The notes: generated by a model not told the origin, from the sequence alone. 64,000 nt of DNA from Paraburkholderia caffeinitolerans (GCF_902859945.1 NZ_CADIKL010000008.1:124001-188000), one strand, 5' to 3'; positions 9,085 to 18,007 are shown, numbered from the stretch's first letter. Program-made: numbers and translations.

Positions 9085-9336
9085 CTATCTTCTACAAGCC
9101 ATTTTTAGCTTGAAACACGAAAATTCCTAAATTCGACTGGCACGCCAATTCGCCGCGCATAAAGCCGCGGGAAAGATCCATCCCCTTGACCTTCCACAAA
9201 CGGAACGCTCTCCCGCACGCATCGGCTAGAATTGCGCCACGCGCGATGCCGCCATCGCCGCCCGATCCATCCCCGCCGCGCCGCGCCCCTCGGGCAACCG
9301 CCGCGCGCCATCCGCCCCTGGGGCGCGAGACCACGA

Positions 9337-10734
9337 ATGACGAACACACCCACCGCCACGCCCTTTAGCGCGCTTGCGCTCGCGCCCGCCGCGCTCGAAA
9401 ACCTCACGCGGCTCGGCTACGTCGAAATGACGCCCATCCAGGCCGCCAGCCTGCCGATCGCGCTCGCGGGCCACGACCTCATCGCCCAGGCCAAGACGGG
9501 CAGCGGCAAGACCGCCGCCTTTTCGCTCGCGCTGCTCGCGAAGCTCGATGCGCGCCGGCTCGACGTGCAGGCGATGATTCTCTGCCCCACGCGCGAGCTC
9601 GCCGATCAGGTCGCGCAGGAGATCCGCCGGCTCGCGCGCGCCGAAGAAAACATCAAGGTGCTCACGCTGTGCGGCGGCACGCCCATGAAGCCGCAGGCGG
9701 CGAGCCTCGAGCACGGCGCGCACATCATCGTCGGCACGCCGGGACGCATCATGGATCACCTGGAGCGTGGCATCCTCTCGCTCGATACGCTCAACACGCT
9801 CGTGCTCGACGAAGCGGACCGCATGCTCGACATGGGTTTCTTCGACGACATCGCCAAGGTGGCGCGGCAATGCCCCAAGGAACGCCAGACGCTGCTGTTC
9901 TCTGCCACCTACCCCGAAGGCATCGGGAAGCTGAGCCAGCAATTCCTTCGCAATCCCAAGGAAGTGAAGCTCGAAGAGCATCACGACAACAGCAAGATCC
10001 GCCAGCGCTTCTATGAAGTCGCCGACGACGAGCGCCTGCACGCGGTCGGCCTGCTGCTGAACCACTACCGCCCGGTTAGCACGATCGCGTTCTGCAACAC
10101 CAAGCAGCAATGCCGCGATCTGCTCGATGTACTGCGCGCGCAGGGCTTTCATGCGCTGGCGCTGCACGGCGAGCTCGATCAGCGCGAGCGCGACCAGGTG
10201 CTGATCCAGTTCGCGAACCGCAGCTGCTCCGTGCTCGTGGCCACCGACGTGGCCGCGCGCGGTCTGGATATTGCGCAGCTCGAAGCCGTGATCAACGTCG
10301 ATGTCACGCCCGACCCCGAGGTCTACGTGCACCGCATCGGCCGCACGGGCCGCGCGGATCAGGACGGCTGGGCGCTGAGCCTCGCGAGCATGAACGAGAT
10401 GGGCCGCGTGGGCGGCATCGAGCAGGCGCTCAAGCGCGAAGTCGAATGGCAGCCGCTCGCGGCGCTCACGCCCGCCAGCGACGCACCCTTGCTGCCGCCG
10501 ATGGAAACCGTGCAGATCCTCGGCGGACGCAAGGAAAAGATCCGTCCCGGCGACGTGCTGGGCGCGCTCACCGGCGAAGCGGGTTTTAGCGGCGCGCAGA
10601 TCGGCAAGATCAACGTCACGGATTTTTCGACCTACGTGGCCGTGGAGCGCAGCATTGCGCGCAAGGCGGTGAGCAAGCTCAACGCGGGGAAGGTGAAGGG
10701 CAAGAAGGTGCGCGCGCGCTTGATGGACGAATAA
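9337..10734 (+). CDS. dbpA: ATP-dependent RNA helicase DbpA
   Basis: The 465-residue DEAD-box helicase has a Q motif (GYVEMTPIQAASLP), Walker A (AKTGSGKT), PTRELA, the DEAD variant VLDEADRMLDMGF, SAT and the C-terminal HRIGRTGRA. The last about 75 residues (ILGGRKEKIRPGDVLGALT ... INVTDFSTYVAV ... KGKKVRARLMDE) form the DbpA-type RNA-binding domain that recognises hairpin 92 of 23S rRNA. The role is late 50S ribosome assembly. The ATG at 9337 gives the normal family length. It is a single gene, probably a core locus bordering the mobile or accessory vgrG fragment. Confidence 0.93.
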   Translation: MTNTPTATPFSALALAPAALENLTRLGYVEMTPIQAASLPIALAGHDLIAQAKTGSGKTAAFSLALLAKLDARRLDVQAMILCPTRELADQVAQEIRRLARAEENIKVLTLCGGTPMKPQAASLEHGAHIIVGTPGRIMDHLERGILSLDTLNTLVLDEADRMLDMGFFDDIAKVARQCPKERQTLLFSATYPEGIGKLSQQFLRNPKEVKLEEHHDNSKIRQRFYEVADDERLHAVGLLLNHYRPVSTIAFCNTKQQCRDLLDVLRAQGFHALALHGELDQRERDQVLIQFANRSCSVLVATDVAARGLDIAQLEAVINVDVTPDPEVYVHRIGRTGRADQDGWALSLASMNEMGRVGGIEQALKREVEWQPLAALTPASDAPLLPPMETVQILGGRKEKIRPGDVLGALTGEAGFSGAQIGKINVTDFSTYVAVERSIARKAVSKLNAGKVKGKKVRARLMDE

Positions 10735-10749
10735 GCGGGGACAGTCAGT

Positions 10750-10773
10750 GCGCCGCGGACCCTCCCGCGGCGC
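10750..10773. terminator. GC-rich hairpin between convergent dbpA and ketosteroid isomerase genes
   Basis: GCGCCGCGG and CCGCGGCGC form a perfect 9-bp stem with a 6-nt loop, 16 bp after the dbpA stop and 30 bp from the stop of the converging gene. There is no T-tract on either strand. It may slow transcription from both sides. Confidence 0.4.
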
Positions 10774-10802
10774 GCGCCCCCGTTGTCGGGTTCAGAACGA
10801 AC

Positions 10803-11192
10803 TCAAGCCGCTCCCGCCCGGTGATAGTCATCCGCGCCCCAGTAGGCGCGCATGCTCACGATCTTGCCGTACGCATCGAACTCCATCACGTCGGTCACGT
10901 CGATATGCGCGGTGCCATCCGGGCCCGCGATATGCACCTTGAACGTGATGGTGGCCGCGTTTGCATGCGAGCCGCGCGGCGGCGCAACCAGTTCGAGCCG
11001 CGCGCCCACCGTGGTGGCGTGGCCAAAGAACGCGTCGATCTCCGCGCGCCCGCGCCTGACCGGCGTGCCCACGGGGTCTTCGACCGTGGCGTTGTCGGCG
11101 AACAGCGCGGTAACGCGCGCCGCGTCGTTCGCGTTGAATGCCTCCACGTATTCGCGCAAGCGCGCCTTCATGTGTTCGGTGTCGTTCGACAT
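10803..11192 (-). CDS. ksi: Steroid delta5-3-ketoisomerase (SnoaL/NTF2 fold)
   Basis: This 129-residue NTF2-fold protein retains the ketosteroid isomerase catalytic triad in the right places. Tyr15 lies in REYVEAFNANDA, Asp39 in the signature VEDPVGTP and Asp101 in IDVTDVMEFDAYG, matching Tyr16, Asp40 and Asp103 of the Pseudomonas putida enzyme. It would move the double bond from delta5 to delta4 in 3-ketosteroids, feeding the ring-degrading enzymes encoded here. It is the last gene of the minus-strand operon led by the hsaD-like hydrolase and lies 8 bp after the SDR gene. Confidence 0.85.
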   Translation of the reverse strand: MSNDTEHMKARLREYVEAFNANDAARVTALFADNATVEDPVGTPVRRGRAEIDAFFGHATTVGARLELVAPPRGSHANAATITFKVHIAGPDGTAHIDVTDVMEFDAYGKIVSMRAYWGADDYHRAGAA

Positions 11193-11200
11193 GCAGGCTC

Positions 11201-11995
11201 CTAGCGTGCGGTATAGCCGCCGTCGATCACGAGTTCGGCGCCCGTCACGTAACGGCCCGCCGGCGAGACGAGATACAGGATGCCCGACGCGATGTCCTGC
11301 GGGTCGCCGATCTTCGCGAGCGGCACCATCTGCTTCATCTGCCCGAAAATCTGCTCGGGGTCGCCAATCTTCTGGAACGCCTCTTCGAGCAGCGGCGTGC
11401 GGATGAAACCCGGATGCACCGAGTTCGCGCGAATGTTCTGCGCGGCGTACAGCATCGCATCGGTTTTCGCCATCAGGCGCACGGCGCCCTTCGACGCGTG
11501 ATACGCGGGCACGTCCGGCCCGCCCACGAGCCCGTACATCGACGAGACATTCACGATCGAGCCGCCGCCCGCCTGCTGCATGGCCGGAATCGCGTACTTG
11601 GTGCACAGGAACACGCCCGTCACGTTCACGTCCATCACCTGACGCCATTGCTCGAGCGTGATTTCGTGCGTGGGCACATTCGCGCCTTCGATGCCCGCGT
11701 TGTTCACCAGCGCGTCGAGCCGACCGAAGCGCGCGACGATCTCGCCGAACACGCGCTGCACGTCCGCTTCCTGCGTCACGTCGAGCCGCCAGAAATGGGC
11801 CTTGCCGCCCGCCGCGACAATCTCGGCCGCAAGCGCCTCGCCTTGCGGCAAGACGTCGAGCACCGCGACCGCCGCGCCCGCAGAGGCGAGCGTGCGCGCG
11901 GTCTGCGCGCCAATCCCGCGCGCCGCGCCCGTGATCGCGGCAACCTTGCCGCTCAGGTCGAACAGTTGTTGCACCTGGGGTTGTGCAGCCGTCAT
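11201..11995 (-). CDS. Short-chain dehydrogenase, probable hydroxysteroid dehydrogenase
   Basis: This 264-residue classical SDR has the cofactor motif TGAARGIG at about residues 22-29, NNAG, the active-site Ser-Tyr-Lys set (NVSSMYGLVGG, then YHASK) and the C-terminal TGAELVIDGGY. Asp in VAVLDVLP after strand 2 favours NAD(H). The start codon overlaps the hydrolase stop as ATGA, so translation is coupled, and the ketosteroid isomerase gene follows. That context suggests oxidation of a steroid hydroxyl (3-, 7-, 12- or 17-position), but the position and stereochemistry cannot be read from the sequence. Confidence 0.8.
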   Translation of the reverse strand: MTAAQPQVQQLFDLSGKVAAITGAARGIGAQTARTLASAGAAVAVLDVLPQGEALAAEIVAAGGKAHFWRLDVTQEADVQRVFGEIVARFGRLDALVNNAGIEGANVPTHEITLEQWRQVMDVNVTGVFLCTKYAIPAMQQAGGGSIVNVSSMYGLVGGPDVPAYHASKGAVRLMAKTDAMLYAAQNIRANSVHPGFIRTPLLEEAFQKIGDPEQIFGQMKQMVPLAKIGDPQDIASGILYLVSPAGRYVTGAELVIDGGYTAR

Positions 11996-12891
11996 GCCGT
12001 CTCCTTGTCCTGTGTTTCGTTCGTTGTTTCCGCCTGCTGCGTGCGCTTGCCGAGATCGGCGAGAAAATCCACGCATTCGCGGTTGAAGTATTCGCGGTGC
12101 TCCACCATCACCCAATGCCCGCAGCGGTTCATCAGCACGAAGCGCGCGTCTTCGCAATGCTCGAGAAACTGCATCGCGCCGCTCACCGGATTGAAGCGGT
12201 CCTGCGTGCCCCAAAAACCCAGCACCGGGCAGTGCAATTCCACGAGACGCTCCGTGAGGTTGGGCACGCGCATGGTCGAAAGCACTTCGGGCGGCTGCGT
12301 TTCGCACACCTTCAGGCGCTCTTCCACAAGCGCATCCGTCACGAGGGCGCGATCGTGCACCAGCAATTCCAGCAGATAACGCATGGTCTGCCGGTTCATC
12401 TGACGATTGGTGAAGAGCGCCACCATCTTCTGGATGCCTTCCATGCGGAAGTACGTCTCGCGCTCCTCCACGCCGCCGGGCGCCATCATGATTAGCGCCT
12501 TCACGTCGTCCGGGTAATCGAGCGCGTATTTCAGCGCGATCGCGCCACCCAGCGAATTGCCGAGCAGCGTAGCGCGGCCCACGCCCAGCGCCACCAACTG
12601 CTCGCGCAGCGCCGCGACGAAGAAGTCGAGCGTGTATTCGGCATCGGCGGGCTTGGACGACGCCCCATAGCCCGGCAGGTCGACCACGATGACACGGTGG
12701 CCCGCCGCCGCAATGGGCGCGTAATTATGGCGGAAATTGCTAAGGCCGCTCGCGCCGGGGCCGCTGCCGTGGATGAACACCACGGGCTCGCCGCTGCCGG
12801 CTTCGAAATGATGCAGCCTCAGGCCGCCCGGCACATCGGTAAAAGATCCAATGGTGCCGGCGGGTAGAGCGATGTTCGGCGTTGTCGTCAT
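11992..12891 (-). CDS. hsaD: Meta-cleavage product hydrolase, HsaD/TesD-like
   Basis: The 299-residue alpha/beta hydrolase belongs to the C-C bond (MCP) hydrolase family. It has the oxyanion motif HGSGPGASGLSNF, the nucleophile elbow GNSLGG (Ser about 114), Asp in WGTQDRFNP and His in CGHWVMVEH. In steroid degradation this enzyme cleaves the ring-opened 4,9-DSHA product into the C/D-ring propionate (HIP/DOHNAA) and a 2-hydroxydienoate used by HsaE. Good AGGAGA precedes the ATG at 12891. It leads a three-gene operon with an SDR and ketosteroid isomerase, and a copy of the shared island motif lies 52 bp upstream. Specificity for steroid rather than biphenyl-type products is inferred from context. 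Confidence 0.85.
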   Translation of the reverse strand: MTTTPNIALPAGTIGSFTDVPGGLRLHHFEAGSGEPVVFIHGSGPGASGLSNFRHNYAPIAAAGHRVIVVDLPGYGASSKPADAEYTLDFFVAALREQLVALGVGRATLLGNSLGGAIALKYALDYPDDVKALIMMAPGGVEERETYFRMEGIQKMVALFTNRQMNRQTMRYLLELLVHDRALVTDALVEERLKVCETQPPEVLSTMRVPNLTERLVELHCPVLGFWGTQDRFNPVSGAMQFLEHCEDARFVLMNRCGHWVMVEHREYFNRECVDFLADLGKRTQQAETTNETQDKETA

Positions 12892-12942
12892 GCGCTTGTC
12901 TCCTGTTCTCATGCCGATCATCGGGGGCGCCAAGGTGCGCCG

Positions 12943-12960
12943 CATCGTCTTTTCAGACTA
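12943..12960 (-). promoter_or_regulatory. Shared island motif copy 1, upstream of the hsaD operon
   Basis: Read on the minus strand the site is TAGTCTGAAAAGACGATG. It matches the copies before the hsaC operon, the DUF1302 gene and the LLM gene (consensus TARTCY-N5-GACGATG) and points toward hsaD, starting 52 bp from its ATG. It probably binds a common regulator. Confidence 0.6.
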
Positions 12961-13048
12961 AGAAGCGCTCCGGCATTTCCCCTACCATCGGCCTCGACAC
13001 TTACCAGCCCATATCGGCGCAGATCGGCGCATTCAGGAGACGAGGCCC

Positions 13049-13873
13049 ATGACACCCTTTGATTTCAGAGGCAAGACCGTGCTCGTGACGGGCGGCACGC
13101 GCGGCATCGGCGCGGCGATCGCGCAGGCGTTCCGGCACGCCGGCGCGACCGTCTACGTCTGCGGACGCAGCGTGACGGAAAACGCGGACGCAAACCACGC
13201 CGCGGACAAAAGCACCCATGCGGACGCCACCGCCGCGCCACCGGTGCGCGCACTCGCCGCCGACGTACGCGACATCGACGCCATCGACGCGCTCATTGCG
13301 CGCATCGAGGCCGAGACCGGCCGGCTCGACGTGGTCGTGAGCAACGCGGGCGGCGCGCCGTTCGTGCTCGCCGCGCAGGCGTCGCCGCGCTTCACGGAGT
13401 CGGTGATCCGGTTGAACCTGATTGCGCCGCTGTGGCTCGCCCAGCGCGCCAACGCCGTGATGCAGCGCCAGGCCGAAGGCGGCGTGCTGCTTTTCGTGGG
13501 CAGCGTGAGCGGCCTGCGGCCCTCGCCCGGCACAGCCGCCTATGGGGCCGCGAAAGCCGGCGTGATCAACGCCGTACGCTCGCTCGCCGTCGAATGGGCG
13601 CCCAAGGTGCGCGTGGCCGCGGTGAGCCCGAGCCTCGTGCACACCGATGCCGCCGCAGCGGACCACGTAGGCGAAGAGGGTTTGCACGCAGCGGCGGCCA
13701 CCGTGCCCGCAGGTCGCCTCGCCACACCCGCGGACGTGGCCAACGCCTGCCTCTTTCTCGCTTCCGGGCACGCGTCGTACGCATCGGGCTCGAATCTCGT
13801 GCTCGAAGGCGGCGGCGAAGTGCCCGCCTTTCTCGCCGCGACCGAAGCGGGCAAGGCATTCGGCAGTGCATAA
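13049..13873 (+). CDS. Short-chain dehydrogenase/reductase
   Basis: This 274-residue SDR shows TGGTRGIG at about residues 12-19, SNAGG in place of NNAG, catalytic Ser (VGSVSGLRPS) and YGAAK. The C-terminus is ASGSNLVLEGGGEVP. It carries a low-complexity insertion after strand 3 (ENADANHAADKSTHADATAAPP). Arg in VCGRS after strand 2 favours NADP(H). The gene is divergent from the hsaD operon and lies 235 bp before the DUF1302 gene, so a role in steroid or bile-acid hydroxyl oxidation is plausible. AGGAGACGAGGCCC precedes the ATG. Confidence 0.75.
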   Translation: MTPFDFRGKTVLVTGGTRGIGAAIAQAFRHAGATVYVCGRSVTENADANHAADKSTHADATAAPPVRALAADVRDIDAIDALIARIEAETGRLDVVVSNAGGAPFVLAAQASPRFTESVIRLNLIAPLWLAQRANAVMQRQAEGGVLLFVGSVSGLRPSPGTAAYGAAKAGVINAVRSLAVEWAPKVRVAAVSPSLVHTDAAAADHVGEEGLHAAAATVPAGRLATPADVANACLFLASGHASYASGSNLVLEGGGEVPAFLAATEAGKAFGSA

Positions 13874-13927
13874 GCACGAATCGATGCACGTTGTGCGGCC
13901 ACGCTCTCAACACTGAGGGGAACCAAC

Positions 13928-13945
13928 TAGTCCGTATTGACGATT
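13928..13945 (+). promoter_or_regulatory. Shared island motif copy 2, upstream of the DUF1302 gene
   Basis: TAGTCCGTATTGACGATT on the plus strand matches the consensus of the other island copies and points toward the DUF1302 gene, whose ATG is 163 bp away. The long leader between them also contains a three-fold 11-bp repeat. Confidence 0.55.
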
Positions 13946-14064
13946 CTCACCTCGCATAAGCGCCCTAACCTCTGTCCACAACAAAGCCCCGGTTCGCAAG
14001 ACCGCCTCTGGGGCGAACTTTCGAAGCGCCACGGCAAAACATTGCAACGCCAGTAGTGCCATGC

Positions 14065-14097
14065 AAGAGCCACGTAAGAGCCATCACGGAGCCATCA
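14065..14097 (+). repeat. Three 11-bp tandem repeats before the DUF1302 gene
   Basis: AAGAGCCACGT, AAGAGCCATCA and CGGAGCCATCA are consecutive 11-bp units ending just before the GAGGAG ribosome-binding site. One unit per helical turn could make a binding array, or the repeat could be neutral slippage. Confidence 0.5.
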
Positions 14098-14108
14098 GAG
14101 GAGACACA

Positions 14109-15674
14109 ATGAGAATCGACACACCGCGTGCGTTACGACCGATCACCGCCGCCTGCCGGCTCGCCCTTGCAGCCGCGTGCGTGAGCGCCGCAACGAGCGC
14201 GTGGGCGGGTGACCAGATCGACTTCGGCAACAACACCACGCTCGACTACAACTTCACGCTCGGCTACGGGCTCGGCATGCGCACACGCTCAGCGAGCGGC
14301 GACCTGCTCAGCCCGAGCAACATCAACGGCGACGACGGCGACCGCAACTTCCAGAAGGCCGGCAAGCTGATGGAGAACCAGGCCAACATCCTGGGCGAGG
14401 TCAACCTCAAGCACGACGACTGGGGCGTCTTCGTGCGCGCGGATGCGTTCTACGACCAGGTCTATCACCGTCCGAACTACAACGACGAGCCGTTCACGGT
14501 CAACCACTCGGGCACGTACAACCAGTTCACGGGCGACACGAGCTACTGGGCCGGGGCGCGGCCGCAACTGCTCGCGGCCTACGTGTACAACACCTTCCAT
14601 ATCGGCCAGACCAACCTCAATGTGAAGGTGGGCGACCAGGTGCTGGCGTGGGGCGAAAGTGTGTTCTTCCCGAACATCGCGGGCGCGCAAGGCCCCGCCG
14701 ACGCCACCAAGTCGTATGTGGCCGGCGCCGAAGTGAAAGACATCCTGTTGCCGGTGCCGCAGATCTCCTCGCAATGGCAGATCAACCCCGACTTCAGCCT
14801 GATGGCTTACTGGCAGTTCGCGTTCGAGCACAACCAGCTCACCGCGCCGGGCAGCTATTTCAGCTACTCGGACATCACGGGGCCGGGCGCACAATTCCTG
14901 ATCGGGCCGGGCGGCGTAATCATTCCGCGCGGCGGCGACATCAAGCCGAACAACTACGACCAGTGGGGTGTGGGCGCGCGCTGGCGCGTGTTCGGCGACA
15001 CCGAAATCGGTGCGTACTACCTGCACTACAACGACATGAACCCGAGCGTGGTGTTCAGCTACTACCCGACGCTCCAGTATCAGCAAAAGTACTTCGATCA
15101 CATCAAGCTGACCGGCCTGAGCTTTTCGACCGACGTGTCCGGCGTGAACGTGGCCGGCGAAACCTCGTACCGCCAGGGCGCCGCCGTGCTCGTGAACGCA
15201 CCCACGGGCCCGACCGCCACGCGCGGCGACGTCTGGCAGTCGAACCTTTCGGCCATCTACACGATCGGGCCGACGTTCCTCGCCGCCTCGCAAACGCTGG
15301 TTGCCGAAGTCTCGTACGTGCACACCGGCAACGTCACACCCGTGTACGGCTCGACCACGCTCGCGAACTCGCGCAACGCGGCGGCCTACGAAGTGGCCTG
15401 GACGCTCAGCTACAAGAACGTCTTCAACGGTTGGGACCTCGACGTGCCGCTCACCTACTCCGACGACTTCACGGGCACCTCGGCGCTCTCGGGCGCACTC
15501 GGTTCGCTCACCGGCGTGGGCGACCACCGCGTCACCGTGGGTGTGAACTTCACGCGCCTCTCGAACCTCAAGCTCGGGCTGGTCTACGCGAAGTTCCTGG
15601 GCAAGCCGGACCCCAACATGCGTCAGCTCGCCGACCGCGATTACGTTCTCGCAACCGCTACGTACTCCTTCTGA
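14109..15674 (+). CDS. DUF1302 outer-membrane protein, probable steroid uptake channel
   Basis: The 521-residue product has a signal peptide (LALAAACVSAATSAWAG-D) and then a beta-rich body ending in an aromatic strand (YVLATATYSF), as in outer-membrane barrels. Family features are the early LDYNFTLGYGLGMRT strand and the MENQANILGEVNLKH region. DUF1302 proteins are commonly found with DUF1329 proteins in bacteria that use steroids, terpenoids and other hydrophobic substrates. The DUF1329 gene follows 78 bp downstream. A role in bringing steroids across the outer membrane is inferred from that association and this locus. AGAGGAGACACA supports the ATG at 14109. Confidence 0.8.
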   Translation: MRIDTPRALRPITAACRLALAAACVSAATSAWAGDQIDFGNNTTLDYNFTLGYGLGMRTRSASGDLLSPSNINGDDGDRNFQKAGKLMENQANILGEVNLKHDDWGVFVRADAFYDQVYHRPNYNDEPFTVNHSGTYNQFTGDTSYWAGARPQLLAAYVYNTFHIGQTNLNVKVGDQVLAWGESVFFPNIAGAQGPADATKSYVAGAEVKDILLPVPQISSQWQINPDFSLMAYWQFAFEHNQLTAPGSYFSYSDITGPGAQFLIGPGGVIIPRGGDIKPNNYDQWGVGARWRVFGDTEIGAYYLHYNDMNPSVVFSYYPTLQYQQKYFDHIKLTGLSFSTDVSGVNVAGETSYRQGAAVLVNAPTGPTATRGDVWQSNLSAIYTIGPTFLAASQTLVAEVSYVHTGNVTPVYGSTTLANSRNAAAYEVAWTLSYKNVFNGWDLDVPLTYSDDFTGTSALSGALGSLTGVGDHRVTVGVNFTRLSNLKLGLVYAKFLGKPDPNMRQLADRDYVLATATYSF

Positions 15675-15752
15675 AGCCACGGCGCCGTACCGTTCGGCGC
15701 CCGCTTTTGAGGCTTTTGATCCAGCCGTATCTTTACTGCAAGAGGAATGGAT

Positions 15753-17132
15753 ATGAGTCGCACCTTTCACTACGCCATGCAAGCCTGCGCTATCGCCGCA
15801 GGCGTCGCGCTTGCCACCGGCTCGTTCGCCAAGACGAGCGCCGAAGACATCGCCAAGCTCGACACCACGCTTACGCCGTTCGGCGCCGAGCGCGCCGGCA
15901 ACGCGGACGGCACGATCCCGGCCTGGACCGGCAAGTGGGTCGGCGCGCCGTCGACCGTGAACTACAAGCCGGGCGAGCGCTACCCCGACCCGTACGCGAG
16001 CGACAAGCCGCTCTTCACGATCACCGCGCAAAACATGGATCAGTACGCCGCGCGGCTCACCGACGGCGAGAAGGCGCTCTTCAAGAAGTACCCGGATACG
16101 TTCAAGATCACCGTCTACCCGAGCCATCGCGACTTCGGCGCGCCCGAGTCCGTGTACAAGGCGATCAAGGAATACGCGCCCCACACCACGATGACGAAGG
16201 ACCAGAACGGCTTGAAGGACTTCCCGCCCGGAGTGCCCTTCCCGGTGCCGAAGAACGGCGTGGAAGCGATGTGGAATCTGCGCTTCTCTTCGATGATCGA
16301 ATCGGAGAACGCCACCTACGACCAGGCCGTGGTCTACCCGGACGGCAATATCGCGTGGGGCAAGGTGAAGTATTCGATCTATGGCCCGCGCGCGGCCGCG
16401 CAGTACGACCCCAAGAACAGTCTCAACGGCCGCAGCTTTTTCCGTATGACCGTCGCACTGCCGCTTTCGGATCGTGGCACGATCATTACGGGCTACGAAA
16501 TGTGGGACCAGGAAGGCTCGGACACGCGCCGCACGTGGACCTATAACCCGGGCACGCGACGCGTGCGCCAGTCGCCGGAGTTCGGCTTCGACCAGCCCCA
16601 GGGGCCGGGCGGATTCCGCACCGTGGACGACGACCGCCTCTTCAACGGCTCGGGAGAGCGCTACGACTGGAAGATCGTTGGCAAGCGCGAAGTCTACGTA
16701 CCGTACGACAACTACAAGCTGATGGACCCGTCGATCAAGTACACGGCGCTGCTTACGAAGGGTCATGAAGACATGCAGGACATGCGCTTCGAGCTGCATC
16801 GCGTATGGGTGCTCCAGGCCACGCTCAAGCCGGGCTTCCGCCACCAGTACGCCAAGCGCGTGATCTACCTGGACGAGGACACCTGGGCTGCCGTGGCCGC
16901 CGACAACTATGACGCGCGCGGAACGTTGTGGCGCACGAACTTCGCACCGACGGTCTACGCATTCGACGCCAAGACCTTCTATGCGACGTCGGTGTTCTAT
17001 CACGACCTGATCTCGGGCGCCTATTACGCGGACCGCCTGTCGAACCAGGAGCCGATGCCGATCCTCACGCCCAACAACCAGTCGAACGAGGCCTACTACT
17101 CGCCCGACGCGATTCGCGGCGACGGCGTCTAA
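15753..17132 (+). CDS. DUF1329 periplasmic/outer-membrane-associated protein
   Basis: The 459-residue protein has a signal peptide (MSRTFHYAMQACAIAAGVAL, cleavage near SFA-KT) without a lipobox. The mature part shows the DUF1329 hallmarks: DTTLTPFGAERAGNADGTIPAWTG at the start and KDYPPGVPFP-like KDFPPGVPFPVP near residue 165. The family has a LolA/LolB-like fold suited to carrying lipidic ligands across the periplasm. The ATG at 15753 is preferred over the one at 15747 because AGAGGA abuts the earlier codon and is correctly spaced for the later one. It pairs with the DUF1302 gene and is followed by a strong terminator. Confidence 0.8.
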   Translation: MSRTFHYAMQACAIAAGVALATGSFAKTSAEDIAKLDTTLTPFGAERAGNADGTIPAWTGKWVGAPSTVNYKPGERYPDPYASDKPLFTITAQNMDQYAARLTDGEKALFKKYPDTFKITVYPSHRDFGAPESVYKAIKEYAPHTTMTKDQNGLKDFPPGVPFPVPKNGVEAMWNLRFSSMIESENATYDQAVVYPDGNIAWGKVKYSIYGPRAAAQYDPKNSLNGRSFFRMTVALPLSDRGTIITGYEMWDQEGSDTRRTWTYNPGTRRVRQSPEFGFDQPQGPGGFRTVDDDRLFNGSGERYDWKIVGKREVYVPYDNYKLMDPSIKYTALLTKGHEDMQDMRFELHRVWVLQATLKPGFRHQYAKRVIYLDEDTWAAVAADNYDARGTLWRTNFAPTVYAFDAKTFYATSVFYHDLISGAYYADRLSNQEPMPILTPNNQSNEAYYSPDAIRGDGV

Positions 17133-17153
17133 GCAGTTCCTTTCGCGAGCTTG

Positions 17154-17198
17154 CCCGCATACCTCAAGCCCACGCCTGAGCGTATGCGGGTTTTTTTT
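17154..17198 (+). terminator. Strong Rho-independent terminator after the DUF1329 gene
   Basis: CCCGCATAC (17154-17162) pairs perfectly with GTATGCGGG (17182-17190), an inner CTCA/TGAG extends the stem, and eight T follow (17191-17198). It ends 11 bp before the hsaE start codon, so it separates the envelope genes from hsaEFG or acts as a partial attenuator. Confidence 0.85.
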
Positions 17199-17209
17199 CC
17201 TCATTCACG

Positions 17210-18007
17210 ATGAACGCCACCGACATGACCCCTGCCCAACACGCCGCGCTAGGCGACGCGCTCTACGCGGCCTGGCTCGAACGCATGCCGATCGCGCCGC
17301 TCACTTCGCGCCTGCCCGAACTCGCGCTCGCCGACGCCTACCGCATCCAGCAACACTACATCGCGCGCCGCATGGCAGCGGGCGCTGTCGTGGTCGGCAA
17401 GAAGATCGGCGTTACCAGCAAAGCCGTGCAGGACATGCTCGACGTGCGCCAGCCCGACTTCGGCATGCTGCTCTCCGACATGCAGTACGCAAGCGGCGCG
17501 GCCATTGCGGCCAACACGCTGATCCAGCCGCGCGCCGAAGGCGAAATCGCGTTTTACCTGCACCGCGACTTGCGCGGCCCGGGCGTGGACCGCGCAGCCG
17601 TGCTCGAAGCGACCGAAGCCGTGGGCGCGTGCTTCGAGATCGTCGATTCACGCATTCGCGACTGGGCGATCCGCATCGGCGACACCGTGGCCGACAACGC
17701 CTCCAGCGGCGTCTACGTGCTCGGCTCCGAACGCGTTGCGCCGCATGACGTCGATCTCGGCGCGTGCCGCATGCGCATCGAGAAAAACGGCGTCAACGCC
17801 GGTGAAGGCGTGGGCGCGGCCGCGCTCGGCCACCCGGCCGACGCCGTGGCCTGGCTCGCCAACACGCTCGGCGAACTCGGCATGCCGCTGCTCGCGGGCG
17901 AAGTCGTGCTCTCGGGCGCGCTGGCCGCGCTGATTCCGGTGGGCGCGGGCGACCGGCTCTCGATGCGCATCGAAGGCATTGGCGGCTGCGAGGTGAGCTT
18001 CGTCTGA
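17210..18007 (+). CDS. hsaE: 2-hydroxypenta-2,4-dienoate-type hydratase, HsaE/TesE-like
   Basis: The 265-residue protein belongs to the MhpD/BphH/HsaE hydratase family. The family sequences are GKKIGVTSKAVQDML, PDFGMLLSDM, PRAEGEIAFYL, EIVDSRI and DNASSGVYVLG, including the acidic metal ligands. It hydrates the dienoate released by HsaD to a 4-hydroxy-2-oxo acid. It is followed by hsaF and hsaG as in meta-cleavage lower pathways. Its start lies directly after a terminator T-tract and has no Shine-Dalgarno sequence. An alternative ATG at 17225 is not better placed, so expression may depend on read-through or a leaderless transcript. Confidence 0.88.
   Translation: MNATDMTPAQHAALGDALYAAWLERMPIAPLTSRLPELALADAYRIQQHYIARRMAAGAVVVGKKIGVTSKAVQDMLDVRQPDFGMLLSDMQYASGAAIAANTLIQPRAEGEIAFYLHRDLRGPGVDRAAVLEATEAVGACFEIVDSRIRDWAIRIGDTVADNASSGVYVLGSERVAPHDVDLGACRMRIEKNGVNAGEGVGAAALGHPADAVAWLANTLGELGMPLLAGEVVLSGALAALIPVGAGDRLSMRIEGIGGCEVSFV

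Noticed and set aside
13937..13960. A sigma-70 -35 box (TTGACG) inside motif copy 2
   Set aside because: No -10 hexamer lies at 16-18 bp, and the sequence is explained by the shared motif.
14289..17204. A 971-codon open frame antisense to the DUF1302 and DUF1329 genes
   Set aside because: It is a shadow of high-GC codon bias: the plus-strand frames have signal peptides, family motifs and ribosome-binding sites, while the antisense product is Arg/Val-rich with no recognisable domain.
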